The notes under the pieces are model-generated. The model did no database searches. It had not been told where the DNA came from and worked only from the letters and a program-made list of their open reading frames with translations. The translations under genes were made by a program, and so were the position numbers. From Escallonia rubra (lineage: Eukaryota > Streptophyta > Magnoliopsida > Escalloniales > Escalloniaceae), in contig JAVXUO010002755.1 in assembly GCA_033065855.1 (NCBI GenBank), positions 543,501-607,500 of the forward strand: a DNA stretch of 64,000 nt. The letters run 5' to 3'. Below, piece by piece: positions 48,501-60,183 of the stretch. Within the stretch, counting starts at the first letter, position 1. Every line of letters starts with the position of its first letter.

Positions 48501-51500
48501 GTTTGTCTGCTTCATGAAACTGTCAAACTTCAAATACCACTGTCTAGGAGCTTGCTTTAGGCCATACAAGCTCCTCTTCAACCTGCAAACCATTCCCTCC
48601 TTACCCTTGACTTCAAACCCCTCTGGTTGATGCATGTAGATTTCTTCCTCCAAATCCCCATGGAGAAATGCTGTCTTAACATCCAGCTGCTCCAGATGTA
48701 AGTCTTCTATAGCTACAATGCTCAATATCGTACGAATTGAAGTCATCTTCACAACAGGAGATAAGATTTCTTGGAAATCAATACCTTTCCTCTGCCGATA
48801 CCCTTTCACAACTAGTCTTGCCTTGTATCTCTTTGTTCCTCCAGCTTCATTTTTAATCCTGTATACCCATTTATTGTACAGAACATTTTTACTTGCAGGG
48901 AGCTTTACCAAATCCCAAGTTTGGTTTTGCTCCAGTGAAGCCATCTCATCTTTCATGGCTTGCTCCCACTGTAACCTGGATTTATCTTGTATCGCTTCTT
49001 GATAACATTCTGGCTCACCAGAATCAGTATACAAAATATAATCGAGGGGAAGACAAAGTCTGTCAGGAGCTTTCCTTACCCGACTACTTTTTCTGAGGTT
49101 AAGAGTTTCAGGCACTTGTTGTTGATCACCAGCTCCAATTTCAGTATCAGTTGTCTCATCAAGGACTTCTGGACTTTCTATCCTGGGTATCCGTCCATCT
49201 TCTGGCTCATCAAGTTCCATGTATTCCTTGTCTTCTCTTTCAATTCCATGTTCTTGTAACCTATGCTTATACAACCGTGATTCATCGAATATGACATCCC
49301 TACTCCTGATGATTTTGTTATGTTCGTAGTCCCACAAACGATAACCATATTCATCACCTCCATATCCAATAAATACACACTTCTGAGATTTAGAGTCAAG
49401 TTTCTTCCTCTCCTCTTTATCAATATGAGCATAAGCAATACATCCAAAAACTCTCAGAAAAGAATAATTTACTGGTTTACCTGACCATTCTTCTTCAGGA
49501 ATACCACCATTGAGAGCACTGGCTGGACTTCTGTTAATTAAATATACGGCAGTATCCACAGCTGCTGCCCAGAACTGTAGAGGTAAATCAGCATGTATTC
49601 TCATACACCTTGCTCGTTCCATGATGGTTCGATTCATCCTCTCTGCCAAGCCATTTTCTTGAGGTGTCATCTTAACAGTTCTTATTAACCTGATACCATT
49701 ATTAGAACAATATTCTTGGAACCCTCCATCACGATACTCACCCCCATTGTCAGATTTTAGGCATTTTACTTTGTTCCCTGTTTCATTCTCAACAAGAGCT
49801 TTCCACTTCTTAAAAGTGTGATAAACATCAGATTTCTGTTTGATGGCATATATCCAGGTCTTTCTACTAGCATCATCTATAAAAGAAACAAAGTAGAAAT
49901 TACCTCAAAGAGACTTTACTGTAGTAGGTCCGCAAACATTCGTATGAACTAACTCCAGTCTTTCAGTCTTCCTCTCTTTACCATCCTTCCGAAAACTGAC
50001 CCGCTTTTGCTTTCCATAGACACAACCCTCACAGAAATCCAATTGAATGTTCTTCATCCCTGGCAATGCATTCTTTGAGTGCATAATTTTCATACCACTC
50101 TCACTCAAATGTCCCATCCTATAATGCCATAATATGGTTCTCTGATTTTCTGTAAAAGCCAAAGAGATAGAGTGGTTATGGGTACCTGAAAGAGTGTATA
50201 GGGTTCCTACTCTTTCTCCTCTTGCTACCACCATCGACCCTTTGGTCACCTTCCACTGTTTTTCACCAAATGCCACAAAATAGCCTTCACGATCCAACCC
50301 GCTGACGGATATAAGGTTCTTCTGCAGTTCTGGAATATGTCTAACATCATTCAAAATTAGGGTTCCTCCATTTGACAGTTTAATTTTGACTTTTCCCTTT
50401 CCAACAATACTGCACCGATGTCCATTCCCGACAGTCACATGTCCATAATCACCATGAACATAATCACTGAAACAATCCCTATGAGGTGTACAATGAATCG
50501 AGGCTCCTGAGTCTACATACCACACTTTGGAATTATCATCCACTGTAGCAGAAAGACATAAATCGTCATATGTCCGTTCGTTTGAACTTACCATGTTTGC
50601 CCCTTCATCATCACCTTGTCTTCCCCTTGCTCCCTTTTTATTCTTTGGTTCTATACAATCATTCTTCTTATGACCCTCCTTATTACAATTCCAGCATACT
50701 ATGGTTCTCCCTTTGGACTTCGACTTGCCTCTTGATTTTGATCTTCCTCTTGTAGGACTTCTTCCCCTGTTATTCTGCTTGTTATTCTGTCTACCTCTGG
50801 ATTCCACGGACAAAGCAGTACTAGATGATATACCATCACCAATTGTCTTTCTCCGCATTTCATCATTCATCACAGAACTCACAACATCATTAAGTGTTAG
50901 CGTTCCAGAGATAGTAGAATTACTCACCGTCGTCACCAAATTATTTCAACTATCAGGCAGTGAACACAGAAACAACAAAGCCCTAATTTCATCATCAAAA
51001 TTAATGCCGACAGATTCCAATTGATTTGTAACACCGTTAAAATCATTTAAATGATCAACAACAGAACCATTTTCAGACATTCTCATATTAAACAGTTTCT
51101 TCATGAGAAATACCTTATTCGAAGCAGAAGGTTTTTCATACAATTTCTCCAATGCTTTCATCACAACAGCAGTAGTTTTTTCCTTGGAGATATTGAATGC
51201 TACTTGTGGGGTTAGGCTAAGTCTTACTGTAGCCAGCGCCTTTCACTCGCATTCATCGCTTCAAGTTTCTCTCCCACCAGCGGTAGATACAGATCCTTCT
51301 GATACAAGTAGTCTTCAACTTGCATCTTCCACCACTGGAAATTCATACCATTAAACTTCTCGATCTTTCCTTTACCTTCTTCGGCCATTGCTCCCACTCA
51401 AACGTAGAACCTATGTGAGTAAGACTCGAACCCAAGCTCTGGTACCAGTTGTTACGAAACGCAGCGACTACGAAGCAATATATTGAAGAAAAAAGAAACG

Positions 51501-54500
51501 AGAAATTTAAAATAAACCAAACGCACAACACAAGAATTACGAGGTTCACCAATATGGCTACGTCCTCGGAGTATGACCAGATTTCGATTTCACTATTCAG
51601 CAGCGTTACAACCAAAATCTTAACTCCCACTTTATGTTGTGGTTTTCTCTCTTGACCCAAAACAATACAAGACCATGTATATTTATTTAGAGCTAAGAGA
51701 TGATCTTTCTCTAAATAACCAATGTGGGACAAAACAGTTATATACTTGGGCTACGTTGTGACCTTCTTTCCTTAAGCAATGTGGGACAACTTCACAAAAA
51801 CTTGCTTTCGGGTCACTACCTCATTGTAACAACGTCTCTGGATTGAAATCAGGCTCCACATACAACAGTATCTTCTCTTGCGAGACGTCTATGGGCTAAT
51901 GAAGAGGATGTTAGTCTATGTTGGCGCTTTATGTGCAAAGGCAATGGTGAGTCAATGGATCTGTTGTTTTCTTCTTGGTGGGTTCGACTTAAGTGATACC
52001 TTGTCCTGTTGTGGACCTTTTGAGGTGCTGGTCCCTTTGTAATGGAGGGAGGGAGGAAGTAGGCTGTTGGGTTTGATTCCCACTTGCATTTTTTGGCCTG
52101 TTTGGAGGGGAAGATTTTGAGGGGGTAGAGTAACCTTTATCTAAGCTAAGCCTCTATTTTGCTGCGTGGAGGAAGACTTCATTGCTTATGTGATGCTAAT
52201 TGCAGCTTTCTTTTGACAATTACTGATGCGACATCGTAGGTTGAGTGTGTATACCATTATTCCCGTGACCCTTTTTGGCATCCTTTGTGAAGGATATATT
52301 ATTTCCAGAGAAGAAAGAGAAGCATAATGCTATCGAAAGCATTACAATCAAACCAAAACGGAATATTCTTTCCGTTTCATAAAAATTGATCAAATTTTTT
52401 TTTTGTGCCGTCCTATAAAAGGTACTAACTTTCCAAATCAAGAAGGATTTAATAAGTGCTTTTACATATTTAGCCTTTCTACAATTTTTTTATTCTATTT
52501 TTCTCTCGACATTTAACTCTTCATCAACATATTTTCTATCTCATGACCCACTTTTTTATTCATTTATCTCTCCATATTTAACACTCCACTAACTTATTTT
52601 CTCTCTCCTGACCCACTTTCTTCCCCTCCTCTCTCTAAAATACATAATAAGAAACACATAATATATCATTTAAATCTTTATTATGTGTGGAAAAAAAAGT
52701 TGATCAAATTATGTGGGATGAAGGGAGTAATTGAAAGCATCAAAACCACTAAATTTAAAGGAAAAAGTGGAAGTACCAAATATACACCATATAGATTGTA
52801 GGGTCATTAGGGATATATACGAACTGAGTTTGAGCCGAATATGGATGTATCTGGCTTCGTTCGTTTATTTTGGGAAGTGGTCGTGTTCAGGCTCGTGTTC
52901 GTCAAGAGTCTAAAATTGACCTTCGAACTCCGCTTGCAACTTCAAAAATCTCGAGCTCAGCTCGGCTTGTTCATCTAAGAGTATACAGGCTGAGCTCGAG
53001 CTTGTAAACTCGTATTCATGTTCAAACTACGTGTCAACAAGATTGAAACCAAGTTTTACCATCATAAAATTGTAATTATCAATACGATTACAAATAAAAT
53101 TCGATCCACATCTACAAAGGCTGTGATGGTATTAGCGATGAAGATCTCGCCTTTAATCGGTTCTTAACACCATGGCTGCAATATCATAAAGATTTGTGCT
53201 AGAGGATGAGCTGAAAGCGTTTAAGCTCCTTGGACTCGGGCGATGATCTCCAACAATGGCCACTCACCTTAAGCTTATGTGAGTGTGTGTCTCGGAGGGG
53301 CTGAGAAAGGGGCGTGACAGATTTGAGGAAAGGGTAAAGCTGTGGGTCTGTGTTCAATTTTAGGGATTGTTAAAGTAGGAAAATGATAAAAGTCATTGAA
53401 TTGAACTGGTGAGCACCAGTTCGGAGTTTACTAGTTCTACCGTTGGTTGAAGTAAATAAATTTAAATTAATCAAGATTATAAAAAATTACTTGATAAAGA
53501 ATATGTGACAATTTACGAAATCCAAGTTTAAAAATAATTACTATGGTAAAATTCCTTGGATATTTATTAAATTATGAATAACATGAGGACAACTAGTGTA
53601 AAAAAACAATTTAAATGTGTTCATGGTGTGTTATTCTCCTAAAAAAGGCTGGTATGGCGTTAAAACTGGTTGGTTTATGCCGCGTCATTCAGTTCAAGGG
53701 CAGAACTGGTCTAAATTAAGAACGGGACCAGTGAAGTCATTAGTTCAAGGTCGAACAAGTCTGACCGCCTGGTCCAGTTCGGTTCTGCTATCTATGATGT
53801 TTGGTTTTGAGAATAGCTTGCACCAATTAAGCTCAGTTCCTACAAGGGAAAAAGGAGGACAAGCTAGCGTAAAGTGAGGGGAAAAAAGATGAAGTAGAAG
53901 AAGCTATACAAATATCCTTAGTACTACGTATTTTAATACGTAATACTGAACGTATATTTAATATCAAATACTTTTTCATGTACGAATGATTTAGGATGTT
54001 TATGTTCAACTCGTTTAATAAGAGATCTCGAAAATTCTGTTCACGTTATGTTCATCTATTGTAGAAAACCAATGTGTATGAGTTTTTAACAAACAAATGA
54101 CGAGCTCTTCATGAACCGTAGGCTTCATATACCCCTAATCGTCATCAAGAAAACTTATAGATGCTTCAGAAAAAGAAAAAAAAATAGAATCATACAAATG
54201 AAAACGCCTCATATTGAACAATAATACGGTACAAGCCCTGCAGCATTTGAACATCAACGAGACTGAATTGCTGACTGAAAATTTTGCCAAAAAGGTTAAG
54301 AGTTCATGCCTAATTCATCCAATCCCTCTTTGACTGCATTCACACGGATCTTGTCTCAAAGCATCATCTTATGATTTAAACCTTGCAAGTCAATAGCTGG
54401 ATGTGTGAGGTGCCTGCATAGTGCCATGGTCACAAATGCGAGCACAAGGCTACTGTGAGCGCAAGGCAACAGTCTACACTAGAGAGTTAATACCAAAATT

Positions 54501-54702
54501 AGCTTCGTATATATTGAACTTTGCTTCCTCTCGTCTCCCACGTAAACTTTTACAACATTTCTCAATTGCCCGTAGTATACGTCTAGTGATTGACTGTGGT
54601 GTGCACTCTTTTTTACTAAATTGAGATCTTGAATTGCAGGTTGAAGAGGCTATGAAGAGATTGGATAAGTGGGATGACGAGAAACCACTTTTAGACAATT
54701 AG
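35661..54702 (+). CDS. MATE efflux transporter, DETOXIFICATION family (DTX40-like clade)
   Basis: Seven exons give an uninterrupted 509-codon frame: 35661-35993, 40357-40988, 41212-41268, 41811-42049, 43019-43137, 44681-44767 and 54640-54702. All introns have GT..AG ends and consistent phase. Twelve hydrophobic segments make two MatE repeats. Family motifs include [65 protein letters not shown] and [21 protein letters not shown] proteins export organic compounds in exchange for H+ or Na+; plant relatives act at the tonoplast or plasma membrane on flavonoids, alkaloids or other metabolites. The substrate here is unknown. The short exon 7 encodes [20 protein letters not shown], matching the conserved tail of the clade and carrying an acidic dileucine motif (DEKPLL). 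Intron 1 is 4.4 kb and intron 6 is 9.9 kb, both filled with transposons. Retention of intron 6 would end the protein two codons after exon 6. The gene looks intact; splicing across intron 6 needs transcript support. Confidence 0.92.
36478..36514. repeat. (TA)n microsatellite in MATE intron 1
   Basis: About 18 TA units following TTTGA. No element sits inside it. Confidence 0.95.
36754..36812. repeat. Near-perfect hairpin in MATE intron 1
   Basis: AAGTACTACTTTTTTTGTGGACT is mirrored by AGTCCACAAAAAAAGTACGAAGTAGTT across a loop of about 6 bp. It looks like a fold-back or MITE remnant. Confidence 0.75.
36837..37004 (+). repeat. Tandem duplication, two 84-bp units
   Basis: Units begin CACACGTGCA at 36837 and 36921 and share GATCATGCACGC, TGTACTCTTTTGTCTGAG and GCAAGCTTGGC. 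They differ at only a few positions. Each unit includes an E-box CACGTG. Confidence 0.9.
37280..37760. repeat. CCACC-rich low-complexity tract in MATE intron 1
   Basis: About 480 bp dominated by CCACC, CCCCC and CTCAC. It keeps long open frames rich in Pro, Thr and Ser, but no domain is visible. A related AATCACGGTT motif occurs inverted near 37233 and 37810, so it may be the filler of a degraded TIR element. Confidence 0.5.
38206..38860 (-). pseudogene. 5'-truncated LINE, RNase H end only
   Basis: On the minus strand an RVT_3-type RNase H is spread over three frames: [20 protein letters not shown], then [19 protein letters not shown] and [14 protein letters not shown], then [20 protein letters not shown]. 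The D, E, D and D/H-type active-site positions are still readable. Two frameshifts separate the pieces. A poly(A) tail is visible as a T run at 38210-38219, so this is a 5'-truncated LINE insertion antisense in MATE intron 1. Confidence 0.85.
43906..43922. repeat. (CA)n microsatellite in MATE intron 5
   Basis: About eight CA units. The rest of intron 5 (43138-44680) is AT-rich with no recognised gene. Confidence 0.9.
46975..47392 (-). repeat. 3' LTR of the Tork-like element (left side)
   Basis: 418 bp. Read on the minus strand it begins TGTTGTATGTGG and ends TTTCGTAACA. The adjoining polypurine tract is CTCCAAGTGGGAGAT on the minus strand (47393-47407). Confidence 0.95.
47468..51388 (-). pseudogene. 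gag-pol polyprotein of the Tork-like element (broken)
   Basis: Gag starts at 51388 ([17 protein letters not shown]). A frameshift near 51.23 kb and a stop at 50946 follow. A CCHC knuckle [14 protein letters not shown] lies near 50650-50700; protease [13 protein letters not shown] near 50510; pre-integrase [15 protein letters not shown]; integrase [22 protein letters not shown] and [16 protein letters not shown] stop at 49905 interrupts the integrase. RT shows [34 protein letters not shown] and [10 protein letters not shown] (about 48410-48435). A frameshift near 48.26 kb separates RT from RNase H ([46 protein letters not shown]). Total: two stops and two frameshifts in an otherwise complete polyprotein. 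Confidence 0.92.
51436..51447 (-). other. Primer binding site of the Tork-like element
   Basis: On the minus strand TGGTACCAGAGC, two bases from the 5' LTR. It differs from the usual TGGTATCAGAGC at one position. Confidence 0.85.
51450..51867 (-). repeat. 5' LTR of the Tork-like element (right side)
   Basis: 418 bp, differing from the left LTR at three positions, each T or A where the left copy has C or G. Confidence 0.95.
52364..52729. mobile_element. Stowaway-like MITE (Tc1/mariner)
   Basis: 366 bp with TA at both ends. The right end read inward begins TACTCCCTTCATCCCACA, close to the Stowaway CTCCCTCCGTCCC terminus; the left end is TATTCTTTCCGTTTCATA. TTGATCAAA follows at both ends. The inside has two copies of a block ending TGACCCACTTT. 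Confidence 0.75.
52808..54137. mobile_element. hAT-like non-autonomous element
   Basis: 1,330 bp. The left end TAGGGATATATACGAA mirrors the right end TAGGGGTATATGAAGCC read inward. Flanks AGGGTCAT (52800-52807) and ATCGTCAT (54138-54145) match at 6 of 8, as expected for an aged hAT duplication. Near the ends GAGCTCAGCTCGGC-like and ACGAGCTCTTCATGAA sequences occur. No transposase was seen. Confidence 0.6.
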
Positions 54703-57489
54703 AGTTTGCTTAATGTACTTGAGCTACCCCTTCTTTATAAGGTTTAGTATTGCAGGTCTTCCGTTATGTTCCATCAATGTATCAATCGGTCAAGGTAACA
54801 AGCATACTTGGCCATTGTTCTAGGATTCAAGAAAAATGTGTTCTTTAATTGTTTCAATGTTCTAGAACACTGAAGTATATAATACGAATTCCTTCATTTT
54901 GGTGCATAAAGAACAACTTCGTTTACTTAATTGTTTCTCAAAAAACTAGGATCATGATAACTATCAAATGTAAGCCAATGACAAAACAGAATAATGAAAA
55001 AGATTTTTAACATATATATTGCCCGAGGAAAAGAATGCATATTGAACCTAGCATCCGCACTGGCCTCTTTTGCATCTAGATCTGGTGATGATTTTCAGCA
55101 GGCATGTATAGAGTGTGTATAGAATATCCTTCTGATTGGTTGTCTTGATCTGGTTTTGCTGGTGTTTTTGTTTCCTTTGTGGTACTTTGCTTTTGCTTCT
55201 AGCTTTTTAGGTGACCATTATCAGATGGGCATGTCATCTGGCTTTGTTTTCGGTTAGGTTTTTGTTTTTAACTTTGAAATGCTGGACAACTTGATGTACT
55301 TCTTTTAAAGTCATGGTATATGTTTCTATCTTCTACGGAAAACAAAAAAAAGAATAATGAAAAAAATCATCAATTGTAAAATTCCCTTTCTTTATCCTCC
55401 TCAAAATGTGAACGAATGTCTTTCCAACCTAGCCGGAACTAAATTCACATCCTGACGCATTGCTTCCTCCTTGTCGATTATAAGAGCAGGAAAAGACCAC
55501 TTATTCACACCAAGAGTCTTTCTATAACCATCTTGTGCTTTTCCTTTTATTGCAAAATAAGCAATTCATACCTTGGGTTCTTTTAGAACAAGTGGTTATA
55601 CACCAAACCATCTTCAACATATGGCATGTTTACACAGTAACACCACAAAATAACCAAAAAATAGCATTATCCACCAGAATGTGGGGCAAAGGTTTGGGGG
55701 TATCGGTAGTGAGTTTTGCAGTTTTGTACGTGGAAGGGCTTTTCGGTTTCGTCACTTAATTCCAAGGTATAACGTTAGGGGATACCTTTGTGAAAAAGCT
55801 TTATGCATCTAAACAATGGAAATAGTGGATGTGTTCAGGTTTTTGATCGACAACATCCCGGTTTAGATCGGTCTTTCACTCTCTTGTAACATTTCAGCCA
55901 GTAGTCTACTTGATACCAACAATGATGGAATTGTTCATGCTGTAACCTCCAATCGATCAAATTTCTTCTTAAATTTTCTCGTCTTTCCCATTTACTGCCC
56001 GATCAAAACTTTTACCGTTATCACCGTCATTAAATGTTGTTGTTTGCAATCGAATTAAAGCACCATATATAGAGTTGATAAGATGTGGACTGATTTTTCC
56101 ATCATATTAAGGGGCAAAACACTGGGTCTCATATATTCGCATTGCCTGTTTGGCTTGTTTGTTTCTTTTGAGTGGTTGTGCGAGCTTGAAAATCCAATCA
56201 CAGATTCACATCTGGAGCAAAATAAGTTTTAATGTCAGTGACAGAGATATATACGGTATACTTTTGTATGTCCAAAAAAACCTTTTTTACTACTCCGATT
56301 TCTGTGGTGGTGGAAGCGGGCGGTGATCCCGTTGTTTGTTGGGAAATACGGCCACATGCTTAACTGTCTTTCTCTGACACGGAAAAGATCCTAAATCCTT
56401 CACCATCAATTGGATTGGTGTCATGTTAGTGTAGACATGCATTATCACATCAGTACCAACATGAATGAATCCATCAGAGTCCAAAGTTTCCCCTCCCTTT
56501 GGCAACTCGATATTAACGCATGCTTGCCATCAAGGGTACGACCCGGTAGACGTTGAAGAGAATAAAAGCAGGGAGAGTTGTGTTTGCGCTGCTGGACAAA
56601 TTTACTATCGATGGTGCGTCTTTGACACAACCGATGAACGATGTGAGATCTTCTTTACCTCTCGGGCCAGAGGACTTCACTAAATAGAAAAACTTACTGA
56701 TGATAATATGCTGAATTGATCTAAAGATGATGCGCCCATTGAAATTACAAAGACAATTCTTACAGTACAGCGGACATAGTTTCTACAACGTACGTGGTTC
56801 TCTATCGATACTAAACAGATCATCTAATGAGTTGCCTAAAGAAATCTAAGCAAACTATCTTCCTATTCTAGTTTTGTTGATGGATTGACGACCTTTTTTT
56901 CCTGTTACCTTGCATCTCTTTTATACTTGCATCATTCATAACCGTCTTCTCCCTGTAGCTGCACTTCCTTATCTTCATTAGGAATAACTTCTCAGGTCCC
57001 ACGATTGGTCGTTTCTTCCGAAGTCTTCTCAATTGTGCTGATAATGGCCTGCTCTAGAAACTTCCTATTAACTGTTGTCGCTGATGCATTTGTTTTGCCT
57101 TCACGTTGTTTTGACACCATCGATCTGGTTGTTTTTTGGCGATTTCTTTCTTATTGTACGGGTTATTCAAATATTATGTTTCCCGCGTTTCTTTTTCAAT
57201 TACTCATCTCTTCCTTGTAACTCGGTAACCGATGATAACCATACAGTCGTGCCTCTTCCACTTTCTTCATCAATGCACATCTTTGTGGTTATCATCATGC
57301 CACGTGTTTATATGCTATTTGTGAAAATACTGGTGCCAACATCCCCCCCCCCCCCTTAATTCGAGCGACGTATATAGTCGTGAGAGATAATCATGTTCAC
57401 CTCAACTTCTAACACTTAATTTTTAACCGTTTTATCGAGGCTGAGCTTAAATTGAACTTTGTTTGCTCTTTTTATCAGAGTATTTTTAT
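54703..57489. other. Downstream of the MATE gene; no gene recognised
   Basis: The first few hundred bases should be the MATE 3' UTR. At 55040-55350 a T/G-rich stretch followed by AAAACAAAAAAAAGAA could be a LINE 3' end, but no domain is present. At 56290-56690 the minus strand keeps two overlapping 60-70 codon frames without recognised motifs. A 13-base C run lies at 57343-57355. Confidence 0.4.
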
Positions 57490-60183
57490 ATTTCTTTGAT
57501 CGCAGCAAACCCTAGAATTTCTGCTTACTCCTTTCTTGCACTTTTCAAAAATCAATGTGAAAAAAGTGCTATTTCTCGAGGCGATGAGGGTGAAGGAGTC
57601 GAATGTCCCCTTAATCCTCGATGGGATGTTGGTGCCCTTATGGCCCATGTTGATCCTATCGACTCCCATATTCTAATTCCTTACAAGAAACGCCCAAAAC
57701 CTATCAGCCCTCACATCTTAGGCCCGTCCTTTAGGGTTCATATCCCCAACCCTTAAAGGGATACCTGATTGACGATTCAGAGAAATTGTTGCTTAGTTCG
57801 CCTTTTCTGAATTGGAAAGGTTGGAGCGATACTAGTTTGCCGATTAGATCTTGGCCAACTCTCATTCATGCTGTTTGGGCTTTATGGGTTGACCATCTGT
57901 CAGCTTCTTTCGCCAATCAGTAGAGGCGGCAAGGTATTTTCGAACTAATTCATATGTCCAAAACTCCTCCTAAAGTGGATCGATGGCTTTTATCTACTTC
58001 TTTTTGCTTCTAGTCAACTACCACCAATGCCTTTATGTTGAAGACCAAAATGATGTCCCCTACCCTTTTTGATGTATGTGCTTTAACAGGCCTTGTGCCG
58101 ATTGGCAATCATGCCAATGCTTTGACCTTTCATAACCCTACCAACTTGACTCTTGATCTTTCTTCTTCAAAATACTCTGATACTTTCAAAAGATTTTTCC
58201 TCAAATCAAGAAATACTAACACTTCGCTCGATTTAAAAGCATTAGCTATTTTTCTTTGGATATGGCTTTCCTGCCACGTGTTCTGTGTTTCAAGTCTCTC
58301 TTTAACCAAGGAGTATATGAATTTTGATATCAACTTAGCTCACTGTAGGGAATATGCACTTGCACGTTTATTGTTGGGCAGCTTGTACAGATCAATGTGT
58401 ACTGTAGTAGGGAAAAAGGTTCATTGGAGTATCGGTGGTCCATTCTGGTTGGTCCAATTGTGGTTGCAAGCTTACTTCCCAGAGTTTTCCCCTTTTTTCC
58501 CTGCTCAACCCGATATTTTTTTCTTGACCTATGTGCATCGTCTTTCTTTGGGTGAAATCAAGCTTCACTCCTTCATATCCTGTTTTCGCTTCTTCTTTGA
58601 GTTTGCATGCCTGATTGGTTTAGAACCCTTCGCACTCATATAAACGATGCTATGTCTATAGAGTTTCAAGATCGCGTCCGGAGGATATGGGTCAACTTTC
58701 TTTGTGGACGATTTCTTCATGTGGGTGGTCAAATCACTGTTACTCCTTCAGGAATCTGCGGATATGAGCGATATACCCCCTCTCAATTTGGCCAGCAATT
58801 CAGATTAGTACAAGGGATTCCAGCCCCTTTCTTCATAGATAACGGTTTTTCGGAAGCTAAAGAAAGGATAAAACAGATCACAGGAAACCATATTAAGAAG
58901 ATTGATAAAGTTGTTGACGAATTGATGGACAATTTCGTTATGTCCAATTTTGCAATTCGTACTGCCATATCAGTTAGTGCTTTTGATTCTTAGTATCAAG
59001 AGAATGTTTCTAAGTTATATGATGGCATCAAATATGTTGACTGCATGGCCCGTCTAGCTCCAGACAGTCCATATCATCCATGTACTTATCTTCGTTTTGA
59101 TGCTACTTTTACTGCTGATATCAACTTATTTACCATGTCTTGGTTTATCAATGTAGGAGGTAGCAGCCAACCTAATGTTTCCCGAAAAAGGAATCGATCC
59201 CTTTCTGTAGAAACTTCTCGATTAGCGCAAGCCAGGAAAGGAAAAGAGCCTGTCACTGACTCTTCCTTAGAAGAGCATGATGTCGATGAAGAGTCAAATG
59301 ATTCTTCTGAAGATATGTCCACAGGGGAGAGGGAAGAGATTGAAGATATAGAGGAAGATGATAAAGATGATGATATTCCTCTTATTCAAAAGAAGGCAGC
59401 AATTCAAGAAAGCAGAAAGCAATCAGTACGTGTCACCGATGATCTTCCTTCCAATCCTCAATTAAATGAACCAATATCGACTGCTCCTCTAAACGTTGCT
59501 CCTCCGATTTAGACTGTTTCAGCTATTGTCAGTTTCCAATCTTCTTTGAATCCAGGTATGAACTATTTTGTTATTGTACTACCTTCTGATGACAAACTTT
59601 TGAAGAGTATTTGATTGTGAGCTCACTTTGTACAGTTGATCAAAGTGCTAGATCGGCCCAAAAGCTGACTGCTGAGATAAGAGCCTCTGCGAGTACAGTA
59701 TCTGAAAGGGAAAATGAGTTCTCTTCAGCACCAATTGATCAGCAAGAAGCTCCTTTAACTGCTCTAGTTGATTCAGTCACACCTAAGGCTGCCCAGAGGA
59801 AAAGTATTGCACGCAAGACTCGTTTCAGTGCACGAACCATGTCTCTGAAGGTAAATTCCTCCTTTTGTTGATCTTTGTATTTATTGCTAAATTTCATTAC
59901 TTACCTTCTTATTAGGATTTGGGTGGTATTACCATCGATTTGACTCAGGAAAGTTCCAGTAAAGATGATGATCCTTCCAATGACAATGTTTCCTTTGATG
60001 CTCATTGGCGATGCAACTGATACAGAAGCTACTAGTGGCGGAGGCCTTCCGGTTGCTTACTACTGTCTATACCGCAAGTCGATGAGCCTTGGGATGTTCA
60101 GGATGAGGAAGATTCTGACGACGACTCCAGCAGTCACCACTCCAATCAATTGGGCAATACTTCTCTACCTATCCTTTCAGTAG
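57490..60183 (+). pseudogene. Plant mobile domain (PMD) protein gene, decayed
   Basis: Pieces of one protein lie across frames. From 57490 comes an N-terminal part (LNPRWDVGALMAHVDP). After a frameshift near 57750 the core PMD reads GYLIDDSEKLLLSSPFL, SWPTLIHAVWALWVDH, two stops, PTLFDVCALTGLVPIG, LDLKALAIFLWIWLS and GPFWLVQLWLQAYFPEF. A frameshift near 58610 and a stop at 58991 follow, then an acidic Ser-rich tail (59260-59370). At the 3' end a short intron (GTATGAAC..TTTGTACAG, about 59556-59635) and another after MSLK (about 59850) seem to be present, so this was a spliced gene. PMD proteins include the MAIN/MAIL group and many transposon-borne versions. This copy carries at least three stops and two frameshifts. 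Confidence 0.75.

Larger units (their letters stand above)
46975..51867 (-). mobile_element. Ty1/copia LTR retrotransposon, Tnt1/Tork-like, antisense in MATE intron 6
   Basis: 4,893 bp with 418-bp LTRs at both ends and a perfect TSD, GTATC, at 46970-46974 and 51868-51872. The LTRs differ at 3 of 418 positions, all C/T or G/A transitions. PPT and PBS are in place. Each LTR carries two TGTCCCACATTG copies upstream of TATA-like sequences. The pol resembles tobacco Tnt1 ([29 protein letters not shown]), which indicates the Tork lineage. Recent by LTR identity, yet the coding region is already broken. Confidence 0.95.
44768..54639 (+). other. MATE intron 6 (9,872 bp), filled with transposons
   Basis: Donor GAA-GTAAGATAG at 44768; acceptor TTGAATTGCAG ending at 54639. 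Contents left to right: a CCACC-rich tract (45050-45650), unrecognised sequence with a 90-codon minus ORF at 45649-45921, the Tork-like copia element (46975-51867), a Stowaway-like MITE (52364-52729) and a hAT-like element (52808-54137). The last 500 bp before the acceptor are probably original intron. Confidence 0.85.

Noticed and set aside
56290..56690. Possible small gene on the minus strand
   Set aside because: Two overlapping 60-70 codon frames without recognised motifs or splice support; left as unassigned sequence.
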